Assembly (NCBI GenBank): GCA_024305405.1 | Contig: JAKNDB010000054.1 | Span: 1,020,710 to 1,084,709 of the forward strand | Reading direction: 5' to 3' | Source of the DNA: Dirofilaria immitis | Lineage: Eukaryota > Nematoda > Chromadorea > Rhabditida > Onchocercidae | Length of the DNA stretch: 64,000 nt | Part shown: positions 52,401 through 63,482 of the stretch, piece by piece | Numbering within the stretch: the stretch's first letter is position 1 | Layout: each line of letters begins with the position of its first letter | The notes under the pieces: model-generated | Database searches by the model: none | What the model was told of the DNA's origin: nothing | The model's input: only the letters and a program-made list of their open reading frames with translations | Program-made: the position numbers and the translations under genes

Positions 52401-54537
52401 GTTTTATTTTTTTCTATAAATTGATTTTGTAATTTATACATATTATTGTTATTGCTGGATTTCGATGAGAAAATTTTTGTAAAAAGAGTGAGAAGTTTTA
52501 TTATAAATTAGTAATAATGCCAAAAGGTATTGAAGTCCCGAAATTTTAAAAGTTATAGATTTGAATACTCTAATGAATAATACAGCAATGATAACTGCTT
52601 TTTAGTATGATGATGTGCTACTAGCTTGCTTGGAGAAGTGCGGAAGAAAATTGGAGAGATTGGAAGGGCAAAATCCCGGAAAGAAATGGAGGAAGAGGAA
52701 TGAAGGAGGATGAGAAAAGATAGAAGACAAGTGAAACACTTCAGGTATGGGCTCTTCTGCCTGAGAGTAGTAATTAAGATGAAAATTGGCCAAGGCAACG
52801 GAATGGGCTAATTTGCCAGAAAATGACGAAGAAAAGTGTGTCAATATCATCAGCATAGACAAGTGGCATTGAAGAATCGACAGAAATAATAATAATTCAC
52901 AAACTTGTCCTGTATGTTATAAAATTCCTAGATAATGTAAAATAATTAAAGCAAACATTGAATTTTGATATGAAATAGATAAATTCTGTTAAATTGAACT
53001 TTATTTAAGAAGGTCAAAAGCAATCAAAATGCGGTTCTTGCCATGCAAAATATATATTCATTGTGTTTTTCAAAAGTTCTTCAAATCAGTGAATTTTTCT
53101 TTCAGTCGAAAATATAACAATTACCCTTCACTTCCTATGTGGCTGCCTCGGCACGATCTGCTTCAATTCCTCATCCTCTTTACAGCGAAATCCGTCTTCA
53201 AATGGATTAATAAAATTTTAAAATAAAATAGGAGAACACAAATAATAAAATAAAATAAAGAAGTAAAAAATGGAAAAATGGAAATAAAAAACAAAAATGC
53301 CAAAAATTAGAAAAAATTAAAAAGAAAACGAAAAAAGGAAAAAGTTGGAAAACGAGTAAAAAAAAACAAGAAATAATAAAAGGGACCTGAAAAAATTTTT
53401 CGTTTCAATTAACTATAACTGTGAAAGTCACTGAATTCTCATCTTCCGAAAAGGAATTAGGATCGTTTTACACTTCTACATGTCATCAGTCGTTGTCATG
53501 ATCAAAATTTAAGAGTTTGTGAGAGGCGGCTCTCTTCAAGGTTTTTTTTCTCGGCTCATTTAAAGCGAAAAAAATAATCTGCTTTTAATTCAGTTATTTT
53601 TCGTTTCGATTTTATCGGTCTTGCTTTGAGCTGATAACTTTTATTCGAGGTTTCAAATTTTCTATTATATTAATTCATTGCTTCATATGCATGATTATTG
53701 TTAGTAACTTCCTCTTAGCTTTGAATTAACTATTCGCGTAGTTGTTGTTAAGCTGAAAGTTTTCAATTATTTTAATCACTGCGACTTTTGAATAGTTTAT
53801 TGATTCATCTTAAAGTTATAATGATTTTATTTTCCTTCTTTCAAAATCTGTTTTCACTCATATTTTAATGTCGCTTAATCTTATCGTTTCCTATTATTAA
53901 TTTAATTTTTAATGGTTCTTTTACCTAATTTTAATAGAATTTGTTTACACTTATTGTGCTTTGACAGCTATTTGACTGATTATGAAGTCCATTTTCACAG
54001 GTAATTAGATGAAGTTAAATTAAGCGATTTTAAATCTCTATGATCAAATTCAAACAGCTAGACGGCATTAAATTCTACAATCGAATTCAGCAATGTTTTT
54101 TCTATTAATTTTTGCTTATTTTATCCTTTTTAACAAAATATACCAAAAATACGGAAAATAGGGAGCGAAGACTGATAGTACGATTGCAAAAATGGTTTCT
54201 GGAATAATTTATAAATTAATGCATGAACAGATACGTAAATTTTGAATTTTTGATTTATTAATTATTCAAATTCTTGGGATTCGTAAATTTTTTGAATTTT
54301 TGATTTCTATTCACGAAAAATTGTTTGAATACTAGGACTCTTTAATTTAAATTTTTTAAAATTTTGGATTTTGAGATAAGTTAAGATTATCTGTATGTCC
54401 CCCTGTTCATATAAGACGTTTTTCAAATTTTCTAGTTTTTAGATATGTAACTGTTGAATTCCTGAATTTTTCGAATTCAGAAATTCGGAAAAAATTTTGT
54501 TACTTTTTCGAATTTCCTGATTTTTGTTTTATTCTAA
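49456..54537. other. No confident gene; scattered exon-like strings
   Basis: Probably holds the snr-5 promoter next to 49455. 50285-50340 on the plus strand is C-rich and reads PTSSLPQQQHYDLNLLVT before a stop, but no partner exon was found. 52600-52870 has clearly different base composition (see findings). 53106-53226 is an exon-like frame listed separately. Otherwise I see nothing. Confidence 0.4.
53106..53226 (+). CDS. Possible terminal exon, strand uncertain
   Basis: A strong plus-strand acceptor (TTTTCTTTCAG) precedes 40 codons (KYNNYPSLPMWLPRHDLLQF then LILFTAK...) and a stop. The minus strand of the same block reads NPFEDGFRCKEDEELKQIVP then RQPHRK and a stop, which looks more like a normal protein tail but has no acceptor. 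No partner exons were identified. One strand is probably an echo of the other, and neither may be coding. Confidence 0.2.
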
Positions 54538-54645
54538 TGTAAATTGTTTGACTTAAATAACTGCCAATGAAAAAAGTTTCGCAAAACAATATCTATTAAT
54601 TCGAATTGGTCGATAAAAATGTTTAACGGATTTGTATTTACAAGC
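54538..54645. repeat. Diverged direct repeat A, copy 1
   Basis: Matches 55906-56020 in the same orientation: 'gacttaa(a/g)taactgcca', 'caaaacaatatc(t/a)attaatt', 'cgataaaaat.tttaacggat' and 'tatttacaag'. Roughly 80% identical by eye. Confidence 0.75.
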
Positions 54646-54924
54646 AGAACGTGGGCTAAAAATCGAAAATCTTCCTTTTGGTGTGGAAAAATAAACTGAT
54701 GTTTATAGACAATTATAGTTGGAAAGGTCTATTAGATCAAAAGTTGCTAATATTGATAACGGGAAGGAATTTCTTCACCATTTGAGGATAGGCTGTTAAA
54801 GATTTCCCGAGTTGCTTCTTCTGTGGGGAACGAAGGTTTTCGCTAGTTGTAAAGGTCGATTGAAGACCGATTGTTTACCACTCGAAATTTATGAACAATC
54901 CCAAAAATTCTTTGAATACAATTT

Positions 54925-55139
54925 CTATATGCCCTGCGTGGGACAAGATATAGGCAAAGAATAACCAGTTGATGCCCATGAAACAATTAACCAGACATAC
55001 ATGGGATAAATCTCCACATCATATAGAAAGGCAGCGTAATCGATAAGAAAAAGGAGTCCATTTTTCCTACATTTAGCTACATTTATTGGATGTATAAGAA
55101 TAAGCAAACAGCGTATGATGGCGGTAAGAGGTGTATTTA
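54925..55139 (-). CDS. Orphan exon-like ORF, membrane-type, unknown
   Basis: After a good acceptor (GCCATCAG) the frame stays open for 71 codons to a stop: VNTPLTAIIRCLLILIHPIN, then a hydrophobic part with GLLFLIDYAAFLYDVEIYP and MYVWLIVSWASTGYS. It resembles one or two transmembrane segments of a 7TM receptor, but I recognise no family motif. It could be a receptor fragment related to its neighbour at 56758-58672. It does not splice in a sensible frame to that gene, which has its own stop. It falls inside a ~600-bp block present in only one of two duplicated segments. Confidence 0.3.
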
Positions 55140-55260
55140 CTGATGGCAATCGGTAATGTCTAATAGAAATTAAATTTAACAGTCGAAGACTATGAGAAGC
55201 AACTTCTTAAACCTGGATGTCAATTATGAATTACACGATTTCTTCGAATCTGTGACAATT

Positions 55261-55354
55261 ATCACTATTTTAAAATAAAATATATGCATGACGAAATTAG
55301 CGAAAGAAGAAACCGAAAGAGCGGTAAATAAAAATTAAAATATTAGGTCAAACT
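55261..55354. repeat. Diverged direct repeat B, copy 1
   Basis: Matches 56031-56130 in the same orientation: 'aaaatatatgcatgacgaaa' then 'ttagc', 'agaaaccgaaa', 'ggtaaataaaaattaaaat' and 'ttaggtcaaact'. Confidence 0.8.
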
Positions 55355-55905
55355 ATTAGATTTAACTTGCTTATTAGATTTAACGATCATATATGGTGAT
55401 TAATTGTATTTTAAAACTGTACATGTTGAATCTTGTTATTTGTGAAAAAAATAAGGCATGATGAACAGCATCCACATACTATCAGATTTTAACATTATAA
55501 TTGAAGAATGGATAGTAACCATTAAACTAGCAAGGAATTAATTATTCATCGGAATCCAGATATTATAAAAAGTTTTGTTTTCGAAGATATCGGAAAAGAT
55601 TTCATTAATAAAATTTACCTTTCACTGTAAAATGTGAATGATGTATTTCGAGAGATTATTCTATAAATAATTATTCTATTTGAATTAAAATTAATTACAG
55701 CATTCGTTCCATTTCACTTACATACAAAGCAGTACAATACATTTACGATAGTTTGAATAATATGCTAACGAAATTAAAATTAATGATCAAGATAAGACAA
55801 TTCATCATTAAAAGCAAAGTAAAAAAAGTTGTTGCATCGAAGTTGCCATATATGTTGACTTTAAAAAATCATTTTGATATCCGACTCAAAGATTATAAAA
55901 TTACG

Positions 55906-56020
55906 ATGTAAATTTTTTGACTTAAGTAACTGCCAAATGAAGGAATTGAGCAAAACAATATCAATTAATTCTAATTAATCGATAAAAATATTTAACGGAT
56001 TGGCTTCTTTTATTTACAAG
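55906..56020. repeat. Diverged direct repeat A, copy 2
   Basis: Partner of 54538-54645. It is followed after only about 10 bp by repeat B copy 2, whereas copy 1 of A and B are ~615 bp apart. Confidence 0.75.
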
Positions 56021-56030
56021 GTAAACAATC

Positions 56031-56130
56031 ATCACTAACTATTTGAAAATAAAATATATGCATGACGAAATTAGCAAAAAAGAAACCGAAAAACTGGTAA
56101 ATAAAAATTAAAATGTTAGGTCAAACTAGC
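56031..56130. repeat. Diverged direct repeat B, copy 2
   Basis: Partner of 55261-55354. Together with A copy 2 it forms the compact version of the duplicated segment. Confidence 0.8.
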
Positions 56131-56757
56131 AATTCTATAAGTAGCACAATATAGAAAAGGTCAATCAAATGGAGCAATAAGAATTCATTATTACATTCGC
56201 TTGATTGGCTTATTTCACTTTCGATCTGCCTTTGGAACTATTGGAAGTACACTATTAAGTGCAGCGCTTAATTTATCTTAATTCGAACAATTTGCGATAT
56301 TCCTAAAGAATAATTGCAAAGCAGATGCTATCTTTCTAGTAGTTTTCAGTTATTTTTAGCTTTTTCATAACTTTCATTTAAGAATAGATGATTATATTAT
56401 ACCATTAAATTATACTATAATATAATGAGACGTCGAATTATAAATTGTAACAACGTTTTTATCACAATTTTTAAAAAGCCATTAGTTTATATTATTACCG
56501 ATTACATTCACGCTTCTCTTCGTTACAGCGATATTTACTGAATATTTGCTGTTGTACATATCATCGCTGTATTCAAATCATTTCTTGTCGTTTTTGAACG
56601 TAAGTCTACTGTGTTCGTACGAACGCCCACTATATTTTGTTTCTTCAGCAAATGACGATTGAAGAATATGAATGATAAACTGAATTTCAATTAGATTATT
56701 ATATTTTGTATTGCCCGAAGAAGTTATCTTGTTTCGAGAAATACTAATAATAAAATT

Positions 56758-58672
56758 TCAAACAGTCCAGGAATGAATCAAACTTTGATATGAAAAACCT
56801 AAACAACAGTGTATAATCAGCACATACCCATCCAATGTATGCATCATAAGCCATGTATATGTAACTTTAGTCAACCTCGATACTGGCACATCAATTCGGA
56901 AAATAATCGCGGAAAATACCTGTATAACAGTACTGACGCAGGTCTGAAATATTTTCTATCAAAAATTATTAAACATTGCGAAATACAATAGGAAATTTAA
57001 AGTCGAATAAAGAATATATCATATGGTTTTTTTACAGTTTCTATGATGTTGACGTTTTCCAATAATTTTCGCAAGAATTAATATTAAAAACTTCAGATTT
57101 ATGATCGAATTTTTAATTAATATTACCTCTTTGAAAAATAAGATTTCATGTCCCAATCTTTGCTGCGTTCTATTAGCGCCCTGACGTTTTTTTTCTGCAA
57201 TTATATTTGATGCAAATTGAGAAATGATGCTGATGCTGACCAAATCTCTTATCAAATCAAATATGCGCAAATTATGTGAGCAGGTAAGAGCTACAATGAT
57301 TCCCAAACTTCGAAACAAACTGAAGCGAAGTTCATCAAAAGTCCAAACTGCTGTGTTTCAACCAAAAAGTGCACGCAACTTAGATTCAAAATTGAAATAT
57401 ACTTTCAAATAGGTGACAATACGATAAAAAGCAACGGCATCGACAATAACAGCGGCAATGATAATGCCATCGGAGAGCGATGAAGCAATATAAGCGATGA
57501 AATAATGATCGCATGGTCCAAAGAGTGTTGACCATGAATAAATATCTGCTTCGACGTAACGTGTACATTCAACTGCAATTAAAATTTAATATTTCAGGAA
57601 TTTCTAATTTGGATAGAATCCAGTATGAAGATATGGGTAAAAATAGAAAACACTATATCACAATTCAATTCTAATACCGTTGTAATAAATAGCAGTGATT
57701 AGCATACTGATCAACCATAAAGAGACGACTGTTATCCAAGCATTTCTCGTACTGAAGATATGTTTATATGCTATTGGATATGAAATTGCCGAAAGGCGAT
57801 TTATAGCAAGAACGAATTGCATCCAAACAATAGCAAATATCGTCGAATTAGCAAATGGAGCTGTTATTCGTGAGAAAATAAGCCACGGAAATGATGTTAG
57901 TCCCATTTGCCTAATTAATTCGATGCGACTTATTATATGAATAATAAATAAGAAGCGTCGTAAATGGAAGAAATAAATTAAGTCGAAAGAATTTACTGAG
58001 TCAATATTCACCATGTTATTGAAAAATTCACTTGAACTTATTAAGATATCAATAATTGCCTATCAACTATGAATACCGAGCAGAAAATAATATTATTCTT
58101 TTAATAGAAAATTTACTACTGATACCTGATAATTCTAAGCAGTTTCGTCTCTGGAAAATTACTACACATTATTATTTAAATGGATAAGTGAGAATGCAGT
58201 AATGACTTACACAGTAATTCTGACAAGTGTCCAAAGAAGTAGAGCGCTAACAGTTTGTATGTGGAATAAGGCACAAGTGGTACACAGAATTCCAAATACA
58301 TTATGATACCGCGGTGATTTATGAATGAGATATAGAGATAATCCATATGTAAGTAATCCAAGGAAACCAAGCTGAAATGGAAAAATTTCGAATTAATTCT
58401 TTCTCATGACCAATTATTCGAGCGGAATAAATTTTATATAAAGGAGAAAAATAAAGCAATTTATTTATCGAGAAAAGATTTGAAATTCCAAGACATACTT
58501 TACAATAGAAAAGAAAACTAAAAATTGAATAGACTTAAAAATTTCTGAATTCTTTACTGAACAACAGCAATGAGATTTGTTTGTGAAATTAAATATATTC
58601 AAATAATACCGGTACGGCAAATGCATAGGTAATGACATCAGAATCGAGCGGCTTTTGCGTATCATTTTGCAT
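56758..58672 (-). CDS. Srx-like serpentine (7TM) chemoreceptor
   Basis: A predicted nematode G protein-coupled receptor of the plasma membrane; ligand unknown. Exons: 58672-58610 (ATG, MQNDTQKPLDSD), 58371-58211, 57928-57678, 57572-57363, 57194-57127, 56943-56758 (TGA). All joins are in phase and give about 312 residues, the usual Srx length, with no frameshift. TM1 is LGFLGLLTYGLSLYLIHK, and TM2 follows NVFGILCTTCALFHIQTVSA. TM3 contains WMQFVLAINRLSAISYP.AY, the NR(F/L)xAI...P motif at the cytosolic end typical of Srx. Exon 4 holds the extracellular ECTRYVEADIYSW and TM5 with the D.VAFYRI end. Exon 5 has the basic KKRQ...EILFFKE element before TM6. TM7 reads YTWLMMHTLDGYVLIIHC, matching the family W..VH.LDG pattern. 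The 3' part is preserved as an inverted pseudogene copy at 60415-61258. Two choices are mine: the exon 4 donor GTTGAA, and read-through of a possible donor (GTATGTG) in the last exon, which TM7 similarity supports. Confidence 0.82.
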
Positions 58673-60414
58673 TGTTTTTTGTTAGATATAAGAATGAAAT
58701 GTATCTCAAATTTAATTTACCATCAGTAATTACCTGAAATTATATTTTATCATAAAAAATACATTTGAATATATAGAAGAATATGAAAGAGCAATGAATG
58801 CAACTTTTGCTTGATAAAATCTAAAGTTAGCTCGGATTTCATAGAGAAATATGCTGAGAATAAGAATATTTTTGGGATGATAATTTAAATATTGTTGAAA
58901 CTTCTTTTTCCTACTAAAACATGAAATCATATGCTAATGGACAGTGATATAAATTGACTTCTGAAAATAATTACACTTAAGAGAAAGAAATTAAAATAGT
59001 AAATGCCGACAAATGAAAGAATAATTATTTCCGATTTGTATTCAGAGGCTGAAATGTAATTATGAAAACTTTCCGCTTTACTTTAGATAAAAAGTAATTT
59101 TGCGATATTTTCGTCATTTTTGATAATATTATTTCCATCAAAAGTTCGAATAAATTTAAATTGACTTTAGATTCTGCAGTTGGCAGACTTGATTACAAGA
59201 AATTGAATAATAACGATAGTTTTTGGCTTCCTTAAGTTGAAAGATTTTAATTTTTACACTATCTTGGAAACGATTTCTAAATACTTCATTTTAATTTACA
59301 AGATAAGGAAAATATATCACCGTTTCGAATACTTGTACGAATATATCACGAAACGTAATATTGAATATTTCTAAGCAATTGATATTTTCTCTTATTTTTT
59401 CAAGCAGTGATAGCATTAATTCAGTATTCATTTTTATTTCTAAAGTGATAAATGAATGAAAAATCCGTCATATTTTAAAATGCTTCTAGTAGTTTTTTGC
59501 TTATCAAAATAATTATATATTACTTTTCTCTATCTGCATTTAAGTTGATCGAATCTTTTTGCTCAAATATATTGGAAGTTATGAAATTTCGAATGGTATA
59601 TTTTATCGATGACAAGGAACGAAGAAGGCGTCTAAAAAAGGAAGCACATGTTGTTAGATCAAACATCATAGCAACTGGCTGAATCAGAAATTTTGCATAA
59701 ACAATAAAACATTATAATATCATTTTGAAAAAATTAAAAGCTGAAAATTTCATATTATTATATAAAATGTTTTCAATGTCCCTTTTAAAGACATATCTAA
59801 CGTCGCTCAGATCCTTAAAGGAAATGATTTAAAAACATTTAACATTCTGATTTTTTTATACAAGAATTCGTCTCAAACGCATAACAGCATTTGGAAAAGT
59901 ATTTTAATTTTAATCACTTTGAATTCGATAAATGAAATTTGTGTGTTAATATCTTTTCGATTTTCGCAATATAAAATATAGTGGTTATGGGAAATTTTCG
60001 TGGTTCTCATCGTTGGATTATTTCCAATATTTTGTTTTTTTGATAATTGTTGAATAAGATCGCGAAAGATTAAAAAGACTATTGAGACAAAAATGTTTAA
60101 AACACGATAATATACTTTCTATGTGTATATCAATCCAAGCAATTAACTAAATTTAATTGTTAACAATTCCTATATGTCTTGTTTTAAGCATTAATATTAT
60201 CATTGCCCTTTTCGCCGATCTTATTTAATCGTATTAAAATTTTGAGAACTCTTTCTGTTTTTCAGTGGTAAAACCTCAAATTGAGTAATTAAACTTTTAT
60301 TACGATTAATTTGATGATACATCAATGATAAGATCAGTAATGCAAATTCAATGATATCAGTCAGATAATCTTTAATGACGACAACATAACTTAAAGGAGA
60401 AAGGAGATTGAATA
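58673..60414. other. Intergenic, no confident gene
   Basis: Probably the promoter side of the receptor gene. A plus-strand frame at 59497-59682 ends KFRMVYFIDDKERRRRLKKE and is richer in C+G than its surroundings. It might be debris of the inverted receptor copy, but I could not align it. Confidence 0.35.
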
Positions 60415-61258
60415 ACGCCCGATGTACATGTCCAACCGCCTCGTTGAAATTATATCCTCTATTGATAGCTTTAGTGCTGAGGTTCCTCTTTTTCCGTGTA
60501 AGGAATTCTCGCGATTTTAGCGACAATTTCCATTATCTCTAATGTCGTTGCTTTTTATTGCATTGCTTACATGTTTCAATTTTGCGTTCCAAGCTATGTA
60601 AAATTTTTTTATCAAACACTTTCTCATCAACATCGTTTCGATTTGCATCGAAGTCTCGAAAAACAAAATTGCTGAAATCTATCCTTTCAGTGATTTAATA
60701 TTTCATCGTAGCTCGTATGTGTTGTGTAATTTGTACATATTGAATTTGATAAGAGATTTGGTTAGCATCAGCATCATTTCTTAATTCGCATTAAATATAA
60801 TTGTAGAATAAAGCGTCATGGCGCTAACAGAATGCACCAAAGATTTGGGACATGAAATCATATTTTTCAAATAAATAATATTAAATTTAAAAAACCTCGT
60901 GATCACGAATTTAAGATTTTCAATAATATTTCTAACGAAAATTATTGAAACAATAGAAATTGTAAACGAAAGGAATACGATATTTTTTTATCCGACGTTA
61001 AAGTTCACATTTGTTTCATTAATTTTGCCATAAATGTATCCCGTAATATCTAATAGTTTTTGATAGAAAATATTTCAGACATGCGTTAGTACCATTATAC
61101 AAGTATTTTTCATACTCATTTTCTGTATTGATAGGTCAGTATCGCGTTTAATTAAAATTATCTACATGGATTGCAATGTATACTCTGCAATATTATCTAA
61201 GCTTTTCGTATCAATCTAGACTTGATTCATTTTTGGACAGCTTGGAATTTTATTAATA
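60415..61258 (+). pseudogene. Inverted partial copy of the Srx-like receptor gene (exons 4-6)
   Basis: The plus strand here aligns with the minus strand of 57560-56745, introns included. Matching blocks: 'gtcgttgctttttattgcat' (gene gccgttgctttttatcgtat), 'tttgataagagatttggtta' then gcatcagcatcatttct, 'gcgctaacagaatgcaccaa' then agatttgggacatgaaat, 'ttttgatagaaaatatttca' then gacatgcgttagtacc, and 'ttgattcatttttggacagc' then ttggaattttatta. Identity is roughly 75-85% by eye. It is dead: the exon 5 equivalent ends in frame at 'tttcaaataaataa' where the gene has TTCAAAGAG and a donor, the exon 6 frame decays, and the stop position reads TGG. No match to exons 1-3 was found. Some reverse-strand frames here (60526-60221) are shadows of this copy. 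Confidence 0.75.
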
Positions 61259-62893
61259 TATGTAGAATGTGCAACAGCGAATAATTCGGTAAACACTGTT
61301 GAAACAAAGGAAATGTGAAAGATTATGGGTGATAATAATATAAACTGACGCTTTTCAAAGATTAAATATCAGCATATGCCATTTAATAAGTCATGATTAT
61401 TTCCTCTTTATTTCTTACATGTGAAGTTTCGTTAAAATGCTACCATCTTATACTAAATGAAATGTATGAAAAAATTAAAAATGATGAAGGAACTATAGCA
61501 AAGGCCATTCAGAATTTTACATATATGTCGAGAAGTGTTCAAATTAAGATAAACTTTCACATATATATCGAGAAGTGTTCAAATTAAGATAAACTAAGTG
61601 TTGCGTGAAATTGGCGTACTGACTGTTACTTATTAGTATGATTGTTGATGTTTGAATTTGAATTGATCAAGTGCATTTTACTTGAACTTCTTGATTATTA
61701 CGATGTTTAACAGCACGATTGTTTGTATGACTTACGTTTTTTTTTTTTTTTGGAAAACTATATACTTATCGTTTAAATATTTTTGTCATATAAATTTTGC
61801 TCAAATATTGCTGTCCCTCATAATTTGTGTGACAATTTATGGGTCCAATTTATTATAGACGAATTTTTCGAATTTGTTGGACAAATTTAAATATATTAAT
61901 TTTTGAATACTGTTTTTTTTTTTTTGATATTTCCAATAAAAACTACAAAACGTTTGCATGAATAATATCACAAAATTCGTTGAATAATATTCATTGATCA
62001 GTTTTATCGTCAGATAATTCGGAAGCAAATGTTATGCGTGCATATCCTTCTTAACCTCAATTTGAAGTTCTTTTGACTAAGCAAATTTGTCTGATGAAGG
62101 AGGAGTTTTTCGTTCATTATTTAAATAGTGATAGCTGAACGCAATGATATAAAAAAAAAAAAAAACAAAGAAGCGAATTGCAGGCATTTAAATGTAAAGT
62201 GTTGAATGGTCAAATATTGCAATATTTTTTGATCTGTATAATTTGGATTAATCTTATTGTAATCTTTCCTTACTTTTTTCATATATTGATAAGATTAGAG
62301 AAACAATATGTAACTTTTCACCAAAAATTTTGTTAATATGAGATTGCTAGACAATTTTGACCAGTAAACTATTATATCCATTGCAATTAATTTTTATTAA
62401 TTAGAAAACAAACATGAATTACCAAATTTTTTAATCATAAATTTGCATGAACATATACTGTGATTATAATAATGCAGAAATATAAATATTGAACAATACC
62501 AAAAATGATACTCTACAAAATATTATACGGCTATCATTTAATTCATGTTTCAATGTCTTTTGCAAAACATGTACGATAGATTGCATGAAGCTCTGTATTG
62601 ATAAATATTTATTTCAATTGCTAAGTAAACACTCAAAAATAGAATTATAATGCTTAAAGTTAGGAGAATGCATAAAATAGACTTAATAATATATTTTGTC
62701 AATTTTTATCCTATAAATTACTTTGAGATAGGAAAAGCAGAAAAGTTAATCAAATTGGAAAACAACAATTTCAACTGAATTTTATAGAATATGCAAGCTT
62801 TAGAAAAATTGGAAAGCATTGTTATCTCCATTAGGGTTTATGATAACTAACAAGAAATTAGAAAATACATTTGGATTTGAACTGTTTCAAGTG
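61259..62893. other. Intergenic, no confident gene
   Basis: A+T-rich with homopolymers (T-runs at 61739-61751 and 61913-61924; A-run at 62152-62164) and a 40-bp tandem duplication. It covers the 3' flank of the secreted-protein gene that ends at 62894. Confidence 0.5.
61519..61595. repeat. 40-bp tandem duplication
   Basis: 'acatatat(g/a)tcgagaagtg' then 'ttcaaattaagataaact' occurs at 61519 and 61559 with one difference. It lies in a plus-strand open frame that I do not call. Confidence 0.95.
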
Positions 62894-63482
62894 TTAAAAT
62901 TTCTTGTTCGTTGAGTTGATAAGAGCAGCAATTAATTCATTAATCAATAAATTTGATTCTTCTGATGACTCAGTCATTTTATCTATTACGATATTCGACT
63001 TATCCAAATCATCAAATATATAAGAAAAGATTAAATTTAGCAATGGCTGGATATATTGGGCAAACTGTAAGAAAAGTTGGAATATATTATCCCAAAATAG
63101 ATTTAACTCTTTGAGTGTTTCATGTATTCACGACCCCTCACTACCATTTGTCGCTATATCTCTCACATTTCGAGCATCATCTTGATTCGAATTTTGCGTG
63201 ATATATCTTGCCTGCAAAATTTATTCTAATATATCTTGACTAAAGCCTTAATTATTGGATTTCTAATAAATCTAATTTCAAACATTAAATAAAAACATGC
63301 AGGTAATTTGATTGCTTTTGCAGCTAATATTAATCAAAATTCATTAGCATATTTTATTGGCTTATTTAACTCATATTGAATTTACTCTCAGTAGGATAAC
63401 TGTCACTTACCAAAAGATTTGGTGGAAAGGCATAAGTTAAAAGGCATAAGTTGAACAGAAAGAAAATTGATGTGAAGCACAT
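62894..63482 (-). CDS. Small secreted protein with in-frame TGA, unknown family
   Basis: Exon 1 is 63482-63411: 24 codons, MCFTSIFFLFNLCLLTYAFP then PNLL, a textbook signal peptide with a likely cut after TYA. It ends at a consensus donor (GTAAGTGA). Exon 2 begins at 63211 after TTTTGCAG in the same phase: ARYITQNSNQDDARNVRDIA then TNGSEGS, followed by TGA at 63130-63128. The frame then stays open for 77 more codons to TAA at 62896-62894: HETLKELNLFWDNIFQLFLQ, FAQYIQPLLNLIFSYIFDDL, and an acidic, Ser/Asn-rich tail with one NST glycosylation site. Such a run without stops is unlikely by chance at this base composition. The TGA may be a pseudogene mutation, a sequence error (CGA to TGA), or it may lie in a very short intron (donor GTAGTGAGG, acceptor CTCAAAG, ~38 nt). 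I recognise no family. Mature product: short, mostly helical, amphipathic. Confidence 0.5.

Noticed and set aside
56482..56566. Alternative last exon for the receptor (DDMYNSKYSVNIAVTKRS...)
   Set aside because: It splices in phase, but it would break TM7. Reading through gives a TM7 matching the family, and that read-through sequence is preserved in the pseudogene copy.
60221..60526. Minus-strand 101-codon ORF with a hydrophobic segment
   Set aside because: Mostly the reverse complement of the inverted receptor pseudogene; no independent splice sites or family match.
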